Source of the DNA: F23-B02 sp963620985
GTDB taxonomy: Bacteria > Bacillota > Clostridia > Oscillospirales > Oscillospiraceae
Direction of reading: 5' to 3'
DNA length: 64,000 nucleotides
Assembly: GCA_963620985.1 (NCBI GenBank)
Contig: CAVFCI010000003.1
Location: 23,396-87,395, forward strand
Numbering within the stretch: the stretch's first letter is position 1; each line of letters opens with the position of its first letter. The notes beneath the pieces are model-generated. The model saw only the letters and a list, made by a program, of their open reading frames with translations, was not told the origin of the DNA and searched no databases. Shown piece after piece: positions 1-6,984 of this stretch. The position numbers were made by a program, and so were the translations under genes.

Positions 1-4
1 AATT

Positions 5-1267
5 TTGAAACAAGGCTCTGTCGGGCCGTCGGTCGGGCTTTTGCAGCTGGCGCTGCGCCGCGCAGGGGCGGAGGAGCTTGCTACTGACGGTGTTTTCGGC
101 GCTGCGACGAGAGCCGCGCTGCGCACGTTCCAGTCCGACAACGGTCTTGCCGCGGACGGTATCGCAGGTCCCGCGACGCAGGCCGCGCTCACGCCGTATT
201 ACACCGGCTTTGCCGAGCACCGCATCCACCGCGGCGACACGCTGTTTTCGCTTGCGCGGCAGTACAATGTGCCGCTGCCGGCGATCCTGACGGCAAATCC
301 CGGCATCACGCCGGAGTCTCTCGCCGTCGGAAGCAGGCTCGTTATCCCGCTTCCCTTTGATATTGTGCCCACAAATCTCGCTTTTACGTCGCGGCTCGTC
401 GCATACTGTGTGCGCGGCATTGCGGCGCGATATCCCTTTGTCAGGCTTGGCCGCATCGGGCGCTCGGTCATGGGCAGGCCGCTGTGGTATCTGGCGCTCG
501 GCGAGGGAGAAGAGCGCGTGCTCTATAACGCCGCGCATCACGCCAACGAGTGGATAACCATCCCTGTTCTGCTCAAATTTGCCGAGCAATTTGCGCGCGC
601 ATACGCGGAAAACGGCAAAATTTTCGGCCGGAGCGCACGGGAGCTGTACCGCGCCGCGAGCGTTTACATAGTGCCCTGCGTCGATCCCGACGGGGTCGAT
701 CTCGTGACCGGCGAGCTCACGGGCGGCGAGTATTACGACGGTGCGCTGCGCATTGCGCGGGACTATCCAGACGTGCCGTTCCCCTCGGGCTGGAAGGCAA
801 ACATCCTCGGCACGGATCTCAATTTGCAGTATCCTGCCGGTTGGGAGCAGGCGCGGGAGAACAAATTCGCACGCGGTGTGGTGAGCCCCGCACCGGCAGA
901 CTATGTCGGCGTATCGACGCTGTCCGCGCCGGAGAGCCGTGCGATGTACGACTTCACGCTCGCGCTCTCGCCGCGGCTGACTCTCTCGTACCACACGCAG
1001 GGCGGGGTCATCTACTGGCGCTATCTCGACCTTGCGCCGAGCGGCGCACTCGGCCTCGCCGATACCTTTGCCGCCGTCTCGGGCTACTCGGTCGAGGACA
1101 CTCCCTACGCCTCGGGCTTTGCCGGATATAAGGACTGGTTCATCAGCCACTTCGACCGCCCGGGCTTCACCATCGAGGCAGGTCGCGGCGTAAATCCCCT
1201 GCCCATCGGCGATTTCGACACAATTTACGCCGACAATCTCGGCATTCTTTCACTGGCGCTTTTTTAG
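5..1267 (+). CDS. Peptidoglycan-binding/LysM M14-family zinc peptidase, 5' end at window edge
   Basis: Cell-wall peptidase, probably cleaving gamma-D-glutamyl-diaminopimelate bonds as ENP1-type M14 enzymes do (specificity is inferred). Domains in order: peptidoglycan-binding 1 (about residues 5-62), one LysM (about 72-116, HRGDTLFSLARQYNV), then a carboxypeptidase-fold M14 domain to the end. Zinc and catalytic residues are visible: HHANEW (His179, Glu182), PDGVD after VPCVD, SYHTQGG near 328, and TIEAG near 388. The annotated start is TTG at 5 with no signal peptide. The frame stays open to the first base, so the true start may lie outside the window. The last codons (CTG GCG CTT TTT TAG) merge into the intergenic palindrome that follows and separates it from the convergent acetyltransferase. 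Confidence 0.85.
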   Translation: MKQGSVGPSVGLLQLALRRAGAEELATDGVFGAATRAALRTFQSDNGLAADGIAGPATQAALTPYYTGFAEHRIHRGDTLFSLARQYNVPLPAILTANPGITPESLAVGSRLVIPLPFDIVPTNLAFTSRLVAYCVRGIAARYPFVRLGRIGRSVMGRPLWYLALGEGEERVLYNAAHHANEWITIPVLLKFAEQFARAYAENGKIFGRSARELYRAASVYIVPCVDPDGVDLVTGELTGGEYYDGALRIARDYPDVPFPSGWKANILGTDLNLQYPAGWEQARENKFARGVVSPAPADYVGVSTLSAPESRAMYDFTLALSPRLTLSYHTQGGVIYWRYLDLAPSGALGLADTFAAVSGYSVEDTPYASGFAGYKDWFISHFDRPGFTIEAGRGVNPLPIGDFDTIYADNLGILSLALF

Positions 1268-1308
1268 AGGCGCATTGACGCAGCTGCGTCAATGCGCCAT
1301 CAAAAAAC
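1260..1308. repeat. Perfect 30-bp palindrome, minimal copy of the intergenic repeat family; bidirectional terminator
   Basis: Bases 1269-1298 are a perfect inverted repeat (arm GGCGCATTGACGCAG) with TTTTTT on the left and AAAAAA on the right. It lies between two convergent genes and supplies the TAG/TGA stop context of both. The arm matches the outer ends of the larger mosaic repeats elsewhere in the window. Confidence 0.85.
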
Positions 1309-1785
1309 AAGGCGCATCTGGTGCCACACCACGCCGCCGTGGGAGGATTTATCGGACACGCCCTCGTCAACAAAGCCGAAGGCGGCGTAGTAGTGCACGA
1401 GCCTGTCCTTGCAGGTCAGCACGAGGCCGCGCCGATGCTGCTGCCGCGCCTCGCCGATGGCGCAGCGGAGGAGCTCCCCTGCGTATCCGTGCCTGCGGCG
1501 CTCGGGAACGGTGTTGACTCCGAAGATCATCTGCCACGCGCCGTGCTCGTTGTGCAGGGAGGCATTTTCGTACATTTCGTCGGTGAGATCGGGCTCATCG
1601 GTGACAAAGCCGTCAACAAAGGCGATGAGCTCGCCGTCGTCGAGCATGAGCCAGAAATGCTCTCCGTAGTATTTTATCCTCTCGGCAAACTCGGCCTCTG
1701 TCGCCGCCTCGGCAGCGGGGAAGCACTGCGCCTCCACAGCCGCTATCGCCTTGAGATCGTTCATATCCGCGTGTCTTATCTCCAT
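1300..1785 (-). CDS. GNAT-family N-acetyltransferase
   Basis: Transfers an acetyl group from acetyl-CoA to an unidentified amine substrate in the cytosol. The 161-residue length and fold order are typical of single-domain GNAT proteins. The start is MEIRHADMNDLKAIAAVEA. The acetyl-CoA loop is in the middle (VNTVPERRRHGYAGELL, the R/Q-x-x-G-x-G/A pattern as RRHGYA). The C-terminal YYAAFGFVDEG strand-helix is classical motif B. A GGAG lies about 10 nt before the ATG. It converges on the M14 peptidase gene across the shared palindrome, and its stop codon lies in that palindrome's flank. The substrate cannot be read from sequence; the AANAT-like C-terminus suggests a small amine. Confidence 0.85.
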   Translation of the reverse strand: MEIRHADMNDLKAIAAVEAQCFPAAEAATEAEFAERIKYYGEHFWLMLDDGELIAFVDGFVTDEPDLTDEMYENASLHNEHGAWQMIFGVNTVPERRRHGYAGELLRCAIGEARQQHRRGLVLTCKDRLVHYYAAFGFVDEGVSDKSSHGGVVWHQMRLVF

Positions 1786-1854
1786 GTGTTTCTATTCTCC
1801 GTGATCAAATTCGTTTTGCAGCTGCGCCATGAGCGAAGATCTGCTCTGCCAAAA

Positions 1855-1883
1855 CCGGCAGGGGTTCGACTCCCGTCAGCTTA
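1855..1883 (+). other. tmRNA/tRNA 3'-end-like fragment
   Basis: The string contains GGGGTTCGACTCCCG followed by TCAGCTT, resembling the T-arm and acceptor 3' strand of a tmRNA. No 5' acceptor half, tag reading frame or CCA is visible, and the T-stem has a mismatch. It could be a decayed attachment-site remnant or coincidence. Confidence 0.25.
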
Positions 1884-1923
1884 AATTATAATTATATCCG
1901 AAACGAGGGTTCACAGCAAGTGT

Positions 1924-1951
1924 TTGCAAATTCAAAAAAGCGTGGTATAAT
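1924..1951 (+). promoter_or_regulatory. Candidate sigma-A promoter of the GTPase pair with overlapping AT palindrome
   Basis: TTGCAA (1924-1929) and TATAAT (1946-1951) are 16 bp apart, about 40 bp before the TTG start at 1992. A perfect palindrome AATAATTATT (1949-1958) overlaps the -10 box and could be a metalloregulator operator. That last point is a guess based on the zinc-related gene downstream. Confidence 0.5.
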
Positions 1952-1991
1952 AATTATTTAGACTTGTATATTATTAAGGAGGTAAAAAACC

Positions 1992-3020
1992 TTGACTAAA
2001 ATAGACATTTTTTCCGGCTTCCTCGGAGCGGGCAAGACCACGCTCATCCGCAAGCTCATCGCGGAGGGCTATAAAAACGAAAAGCTCGTCCTCATCGAGA
2101 ACGAGTTCGGCGAGATCGCCGTTGACGGCGGCTTCCTGCGCGACGCGGGAGTTGAGATCACCGAGATGAACTCCGGCTGCATCTGCTGCACCCTCGTCGG
2201 CGACTTCACCGCAGCGCTGCAGAAGGTCATCGAGCAGTACCACCCCGACCGCATCCTCATCGAGCCGAGCGGCGTGGGCAAGCTCTCGGACGTTGCAAAG
2301 GCTGTCGCAAGCGTGCCCGGCTGCGAGATCGGTGCGAAGGTCACGGTCGTTGACGCGGGGCGCTGCCGCATGTATATCCGCAACTTCGGCGAGTTTTTCA
2401 ACGATCAGGTACACAATGCCGACGTTATCGTCCTCAGCCGCACCGGCTCGGCTTCCGACGGCAAGGTCGTCACCGCGACCGCGATGCTCAGCCAATTAAA
2501 CCCCAACGCGACCGTCATAACCACGCCGTGGGACGAGCTCGACGGCAAGCAGATCGTTGACGTTATGGAGCGCATCGACTCCCTGTCCACGACCATGCAG
2601 GAGATGGAGCATCACGATCATCACGAGCATCATCACGATCACGACCACGAGCATGAGCATCACCATGACCATGACCACGAGCACGAGCACGGCGAGAGCT
2701 GCTCCTGCGGCTGCGGCCACGATCACGGCCATCACCACGCCGACGAGGTATTCACCTCATGGGGCGTTGAAACGCCGAAGAAGTTCACCGAGGACGAGGT
2801 CAGAAAGGCGCTTTCGGAGTTTGACGAGGACGCGAGCTACGGCACGATCCTGCGTGCGAAGGGCTTTGTCGATGCCTCCGACGGCGGCTGGATCTATTTC
2901 GACTACGTCCCCGGCGAGGCGGACATCCGCCGCGGCGGCGCTGCCGTCACGGGCCGCGTATGCGTAATCGGCTCGAAGCTGAACGAGCAGGCCATAAAGG
3001 AGCTGTTCGGCATTGAGTAA
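1992..3020 (+). CDS. G3E GTPase, CobW/COG0523 family, with His-rich metal-binding loop
   Basis: GTP-dependent metal chaperone-type protein. The family inserts or allocates Zn, Co or Ni; which metal is used here is unknown. The Walker A loop is GFLGAGKTT (residues 9-17). The metal-site CxCC motif of the family is SGCICCTL (Cys63, Cys65, Cys66). A long His/Asp/Glu/Cys segment follows (about residues 203-250, with repeated HDHEHEHHHDHDH and a CSCGCG patch), and then a CobW C-terminal domain. The start is TTG at 1992, preceded by AAGGAGG with good spacing. The stop overlaps the next GTPase start by 8 bp, so the two are translationally coupled. Zinc-starvation control is typical of the family but only weakly supported by the nearby palindrome. 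Confidence 0.9.
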   Translation: MTKIDIFSGFLGAGKTTLIRKLIAEGYKNEKLVLIENEFGEIAVDGGFLRDAGVEITEMNSGCICCTLVGDFTAALQKVIEQYHPDRILIEPSGVGKLSDVAKAVASVPGCEIGAKVTVVDAGRCRMYIRNFGEFFNDQVHNADVIVLSRTGSASDGKVVTATAMLSQLNPNATVITTPWDELDGKQIVDVMERIDSLSTTMQEMEHHDHHEHHHDHDHEHEHHHDHDHEHEHGESCSCGCGHDHGHHHADEVFTSWGVETPKKFTEDEVRKALSEFDEDASYGTILRAKGFVDASDGGWIYFDYVPGEADIRRGGAAVTGRVCVIGSKLNEQAIKELFGIE

Positions 3021-3966
3021 GGTTAAGGAAGTGCCCGTTTTCCTGTTCACGGGCTTTCTTGAGAGCGGGAAAACGAAGTTTATTCAGGAAACGCTTGAGG
3101 ACAAGCGCTTCAACAGCGGCGAGCGCACCCTGCTGGTCGTCTGCGAGGAGGGCGAGGAGGAGTACGCGCCCGACAGGTTCGCCGCGCCCAACGTGTTCAT
3201 GGTGACGGTCGAGGACCCGTCCGAGCTCACGCGGGATAATTTCCGCCGCTGGCTCGACGAGCACGACTGCGAGCGCTGCGTGATCGAGTACAACGGCATG
3301 TGGCTGCTCGACGAGCTGTATCAGGCGCTGCCGGAGCTGTGGATGGTCTATCAGGAATTTTTCTTCGCCGACGCGCGCAGCATTTTAAGCTACAACGCCA
3401 ACATGCGAAACCTCGTTTACGACAAGCTCAAGAGCGCGGAGCTGACCGTGTTCAACCGCTATAACGACTCCATTGACCAGATGGAGCTGCACAGGCTCGT
3501 TCGCGCAGCCTCGCGCCGCAGCGACATTGCCTATGAGTACAGTGACGGCACCGTGCGCTATGACGAGATCGAGGACCCACTGCCCTTTGACCTCGACGCA
3601 CCCATTGTCGAGATCGGCGATGAGGACTACGCCGTCTGGTACCGCGATATGTCCGAGGAGCCGAAAAAGTACGAAAACAAGGTCGTTCGCTTCAAATGTC
3701 GCTACCTAAAGCGCAAAAAAGTTCCCGCCGGCAGCTTCATAGTAGGCCGCCACGTCATGACCTGTTGCGCCGAGGATATCCAGTTTGCGGGGCTGATCTG
3801 CCAGTGGGAGGGCTCTGACAGCATCGTCGGCGACTCCTGGCATGTGCTCACCGCGCGCATCAATTTCAAGTTCAGCCGCGCCTACGGCAAGAAAGGCCCC
3901 GTCCTAACCTTCGTAGAGGACTCCCCCTGCGAGCCCCCCGACCCCGCCGTCGCCACGTTTTTTTGA
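3013..3966 (+). CDS. Second G3E-like GTPase fused to a DUF1980/YcgQ-like C-terminal domain
   Basis: The N-terminal half has a P-loop GFLESGKTK (residues 14-22) of the G3E type but no CxCC motif. The C-terminal part (about 215-300, KYENKVVRFKCRYLKR... VMTCCAEDIQFAGL) resembles the C-terminal domain of TIGR03943/DUF1980 proteins. Those are normally separate partners of COG0523 GTPases and YcgR-type permeases. The gene starts with TTG inside the end of the upstream GTPase (8-bp overlap), so the two probably act together in metal allocation. The fusion is seen directly; its role is inferred. The stop TGA sits in the T-run that opens the next intergenic repeat. Confidence 0.75.
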   Translation: MSKVKEVPVFLFTGFLESGKTKFIQETLEDKRFNSGERTLLVVCEEGEEEYAPDRFAAPNVFMVTVEDPSELTRDNFRRWLDEHDCERCVIEYNGMWLLDELYQALPELWMVYQEFFFADARSILSYNANMRNLVYDKLKSAELTVFNRYNDSIDQMELHRLVRAASRRSDIAYEYSDGTVRYDEIEDPLPFDLDAPIVEIGDEDYAVWYRDMSEEPKKYENKVVRFKCRYLKRKKVPAGSFIVGRHVMTCCAEDIQFAGLICQWEGSDSIVGDSWHVLTARINFKFSRAYGKKGPVLTFVEDSPCEPPDPAVATFF

Positions 3967-4366
3967 TGGCGCATTCAGTCTGCACCTATACGCATATTGC
4001 GGTGTCCCGACCGGAGATACTGGTATAAAGCACAATAATTTAGTCGGCAGAAAAAATGAGAGCACAGATTTTGAAGTCTGCGCTCTCGTTTTGCGTCCGA
4101 TATTAAATTTAGTTCAAACGTGACGGAAATTTAAAATGAAGCGTTGATTTTAGCCGCATCAAAAACCGCCGCATGGATTCCATAACAAGGGTGCGGCGCA
4201 GTATTTGAGATGCTGCAACAAACAATACTCCGCACTCGCGGGAAGCGAAACGTTATGGTTTCCTCCAGCCTTTCCGGTCGGGATACCGCAATAAGCGTAT
4301 CCGTAGGTGCGTCAATGCGCCTCCAAAAAACGTATCCGTAGCTGCGTCAAAGCGCCAGCAAAAAAC
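3964..4366. repeat. Mosaic palindromic intergenic repeat, locus 2
   Basis: The left end (TTTTTTGATGGCGCATT, then CTGCACCTATACG and GCGGTGTCCCGACCGGA) and the right end (TTTCCGGTCGGGATACCGC ... GTGCGTCAATGCGCC) are inverted copies. A short duplicate right end follows (TGCGTCAAAGCGCCAGC, 4343-4360). Inside are a GAGAGCACAG hairpin (4050-4092), an AT-rich core (TAAAATGAAGC), and a GCGAAACGTTATGG module. There is no open frame of note. It terminates transcription from the GTPase pair. Confidence 0.85.
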
Positions 4367-4368
4367 AG

Positions 4369-4397
4369 TTGCGTTTTGGGTGATTATAAGGTAGAAT
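4369..4397 (+). promoter_or_regulatory. Sigma-A promoter for the redox/folding operon
   Basis: TTGCGT (4369-4374) and TAGAAT (4392-4397) are separated by 17 bp, immediately after the repeat and 60 bp before the ATG at 4458. Confidence 0.6.
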
Positions 4398-4457
4398 GAC
4401 GATGTACTTTGCGTTCAATTTGTCAAAGTGCAGTATCAACTACGAAAGGAAGATCCT

Positions 4458-5315
4458 ATGAACGGATTTGTAAGCAGGCTGTGCGACCTTGACGGCGTTT
4501 CGGTGCCTGCCGAAATGCTGGAGATCAAGGTTGACGCACAGCATATTGAAAGCGAGATAGACGCGCTTTCTCTGCGCTGCGCGGAGGAGAGCGCTGTGGA
4601 GCTGGCCGAGGCAGGCGACATTGTCCGATGCAGAGCGGACAAGGAAAGCTACCCCGACGGGCGAACGATCCTTATATTCACCGGCACGGAGCTGCCCGGC
4701 GCGCAGGAGGCGGCGAAGGCCGCGCTCGGAAGGAGCGCAGGCGACGTTTTCACGGCGCAGCTTGCCGGAAAGAGCGCCGAGCTGTGCGTTGAGTCCGTGA
4801 TCCGCCGCACGCCGGTCGAGGTGAATGATGCGCTCATAGCTTCATTGGATATCGAGGGCGTGGACAGCGTCGAGGGCTACCGCGCCTATCTGACAGAGAA
4901 GGCCGAGGGCGAGCAGAAGCTCGAGCGCGGCAAGATGATCATGCGCTTTCTCATGGACGCGCTCATAAACGGCAGCGAATACAGCTACGACGAGGGCGAG
5001 ATGCAGGCGTATGTCGAAAAGACCAAGGCCGAAAGGCCGCAGCCCGAGGGCGTGACAGAGGAAATGGTGGTCGAGTCGATCGTCTATCAGTGCAAGCAGA
5101 TGTGGGTCGCGGAGGCGTTCTGCCGCCAGCAGGGCATCGAGGCCGGACAGGCCGAGATCGAGCAGATGGCCGATCAGTTTGCCGAGATGATGCAGCTCAT
5201 GGGCGAGGCCGTGCCCGAGCGCGGCGAGCTTCTGGAGATGGCGCGCGGCGAGCTGTGCCTCACGCCGCTGTTCGAGCACATAAGCCGCCTGATCGAGCAG
5301 AAGTTTGGAGGTTAA
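4458..5315 (+). CDS. Trigger-factor-like protein lacking the ribosome-binding domain
   Basis: A 285-residue protein resembling the FKBP-like and C-terminal chaperone (SurA-like) parts of trigger factor. The C-terminal half is helical and charged (VEGYRAYLTEKAEGEQ ... EMMQLMGEAVPERGELLEMA). Full trigger factor is about 430 residues with an N-terminal ribosome-docking domain, which is missing here. It is therefore probably a folding helper rather than the housekeeping factor. The ATG at 4458 is chosen over one at 4428 because AAAGGAAG precedes it. It is followed after 2 nt by a thioredoxin, suggesting a combined folding/redox task. Family assignment rests on overall pattern and is moderate. Confidence 0.6.
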   Translation: MNGFVSRLCDLDGVSVPAEMLEIKVDAQHIESEIDALSLRCAEESAVELAEAGDIVRCRADKESYPDGRTILIFTGTELPGAQEAAKAALGRSAGDVFTAQLAGKSAELCVESVIRRTPVEVNDALIASLDIEGVDSVEGYRAYLTEKAEGEQKLERGKMIMRFLMDALINGSEYSYDEGEMQAYVEKTKAERPQPEGVTEEMVVESIVYQCKQMWVAEAFCRQQGIEAGQAEIEQMADQFAEMMQLMGEAVPERGELLEMARGELCLTPLFEHISRLIEQKFGG

Positions 5316-5317
5316 AC

Positions 5318-5632
5318 ATGGTCAAAGAGCTCAAAGAACAACAGTGGAAGGAATTTTCACAGGCCGAATACGCGGTCATCGACTGCTACGGCGAAAACTG
5401 CTTTGCCTGCGTCATGCTCGCGCCGGTGTACGATGCCGTGGCCGATGAGCTGTCGGGCATTTCCTTCGGCAGAGTTAATATAACGTTCAACCCCGATATA
5501 GCCGACACGCACGGCATCGACGCCATGCCGACGCTGCTGTATTTCCGCCGCGGCGAGCTTATCGACCGCACGGTCGGCAGCATTGACCGCGCCGAGCTGC
5601 TCGAGCATATATCGAAGCTGCTTTACGAATAG
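5318..5632 (+). CDS. Thioredoxin-family protein with a CFAC active site
   Basis: A 104-residue cytosolic thioredoxin fold. The active site reads GENCFACVMLAP in place of the usual WCGPC, and the cis-proline loop is present as DAMPTLLYF. Fold order is the usual one (strand VIDCYG, CxxC helix, INITFNPDIADTHGI, cis-Pro, C-terminal helix). A strong GGAGG sits 6 nt before the ATG, overlapping the end of the trigger-factor-like gene. The next gene encodes an FTR-like Fe-S protein that could be its reductant, so together they may form a ferredoxin-fed disulfide-reducing system (inference). The unusual CFAC dipeptide should shift its redox potential relative to CGPC. Confidence 0.85.
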   Translation: MVKELKEQQWKEFSQAEYAVIDCYGENCFACVMLAPVYDAVADELSGISFGRVNITFNPDIADTHGIDAMPTLLYFRRGELIDRTVGSIDRAELLEHISKLLYE

Positions 5633-5648
5633 GGAAGGCGCGATACAT

Positions 5649-5849
5649 ATGGGAAAGATAAGACTCAACGACGATCCGGCGGTCGTCGCAAGGATAAAGG
5701 CCGGCCTGAAGGAGACCGGCGGCTACTGTCCCTGCCGCAGGGAGATAAAGCCCGAATACAAATGTATTTGCGAGGAATTCCGGCAGCAGATGCAGGATCC
5801 CGACTTTGAGGGCTACTGCCACTGCCTGCTGTATTACAAAGAAAAGTAA
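5649..5849 (+). CDS. Ferredoxin-thioredoxin reductase catalytic-subunit-like protein
   Basis: A 66-residue protein with three Cys pairs, YCPC, KCIC and YCHC, in the order CPC-x9-CxC-x15-CHC. This recalls the Fe-S and disulfide cysteines of the FTR beta subunit (CPC...CPC...CHC), though the spacings differ and the middle pair is CIC. The family reduces thioredoxin using a [4Fe-4S] cluster. The adjacent thioredoxin with an atypical active site is the obvious candidate partner. The start at 5649 follows a GGAAGG. The gene is too short to carry anything but the catalytic core, and no variable (alpha) subunit is nearby. Confidence 0.7.
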   Translation: MGKIRLNDDPAVVARIKAGLKETGGYCPCRREIKPEYKCICEEFRQQMQDPDFEGYCHCLLYYKEK

Positions 5850-5861
5850 AGGAGAAGACCA

Positions 5862-6920
5862 ATGATGAAAAAACTCGTATCCGTTCTGCTGGCGGCTGTT
5901 CTCGTGTTCAGCCTTGCCGGATGCAGCCTCTTCAGCAAGGCCGACGTGGTCATGCTCGGCGACTACTCGCACACCGACCCGAACGGCCTGACCTACGATA
6001 CACGCACAGTCCTCAAAAACGACGGCTTCGGCGACACGCTCTCCGAGTACGCAAGCCGCGATGCCTACCCCGACACCATTATGTACGACGAAAGCGGCAG
6101 CCCCATCGGCATGTACGACTATGACGCATCGACCGGCCTTGCAAAGGGCTGGGTGAATGTCACCACCGGCGAATACACCGCATACGCCGAGGGCGAGGAG
6201 GTCGATCTCGGCCTGCCCGACGAGTCGAAGCTGGTCAGCATTCCCGGGACCGTCACGCTCTACTTCGTCGTTTACGCAAACGAGGGCACTGCCGTCGAGT
6301 GCGACGCATACCTCATGCTCAGCGACGCAAGCGCAAAGGACACCGTCCTCAACACCATGGCCTCGACCTTCGGCATGCCGTACACCGCCGAGAGCGACAC
6401 CGTTCTCAAGTACACTGCCGAGAAGGATCAGATAGCCTCCGAGTGCGAGAGCATGGGACTTTCCGGCGACACGGGCTATATCACCTACCTCCAGCAGAGC
6501 TACGGTGTGCGCGCCGACGCGGGCGAGAACCCCTACAAGCCCTACGCCGAGCACAAGGACCCCACCGACATCGAGTATGACCAGAAGGTTGTCCTCACCG
6601 GCAGCGGTCAGGCGGCTGTGAGCGACGACGAGAGCGACTGCATCTCCTCGCTGAGCACCTTCCTCTACGGCAAGGACGGCGACATGGTCGCGGCCTACAC
6701 CTATTACGAGTGCCCCTCCAAGGAGGCAGCCGATAAGCTCGCAGAGAGCACCAGCGACGAGGTCCGCGTTTCCGACACCGTGCTCATGGTGTCCTACACC
6801 GGTGATACGCTCAGCGCGTCGATCGACAGCTACATCTCCATGAGCCTGCTGAAGGATCATTCCGTAGCCGAGTACACCCGTCTGATCGAGGAGACCTTCC
6901 TCTCGACCGTTTACGAATAA
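5862..6920 (+). CDS. Lipoprotein of unknown function
   Basis: A 352-residue secreted lipoprotein. The signal peptide is MMKKLVSVLLAAVLVFSLAG with lipobox LAGC, so Cys21 or so is the lipidation site. The mature part is acidic, rich in Asp, Thr and Tyr, and without a motif I recognise. Segments such as GQAAVSDDESDCISSLSTF and the many YD/DT pairs suggest a beta-rich extracellular protein. It begins 12 nt after the FTR-like gene with AAAGGAG and is closed by its own terminator, so it is the last gene of the redox/folding operon. A role in extracytoplasmic folding is possible but not shown. Confidence 0.7.
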   Translation: MMKKLVSVLLAAVLVFSLAGCSLFSKADVVMLGDYSHTDPNGLTYDTRTVLKNDGFGDTLSEYASRDAYPDTIMYDESGSPIGMYDYDASTGLAKGWVNVTTGEYTAYAEGEEVDLGLPDESKLVSIPGTVTLYFVVYANEGTAVECDAYLMLSDASAKDTVLNTMASTFGMPYTAESDTVLKYTAEKDQIASECESMGLSGDTGYITYLQQSYGVRADAGENPYKPYAEHKDPTDIEYDQKVVLTGSGQAAVSDDESDCISSLSTFLYGKDGDMVAAYTYYECPSKEAADKLAESTSDEVRVSDTVLMVSYTGDTLSASIDSYISMSLLKDHSVAEYTRLIEETFLSTVYE

Positions 6921-6933
6921 TGTAATTACGAGC

Positions 6934-6968
6934 CGCGGATGTCATAATATGTGGCATCCGCTTTTTTA
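6934..6968 (+). terminator. Rho-independent terminator after the lipoprotein gene
   Basis: Stem arms GCGGATG (6934-6940) and CATCCGC (6954-6960) are followed by TTTTTTA, 17 nt before the next start. Confidence 0.85.
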
Positions 6969-6984
6969 TTAACAGGAGTTCAGT

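Noticed and set aside
2496..2738. Hydrophobic minus-strand frame opposite the His-rich loop
   Set aside because: It is the antisense image of His/Asp/Glu codons and gives Val/Met/Ile runs; no SD.
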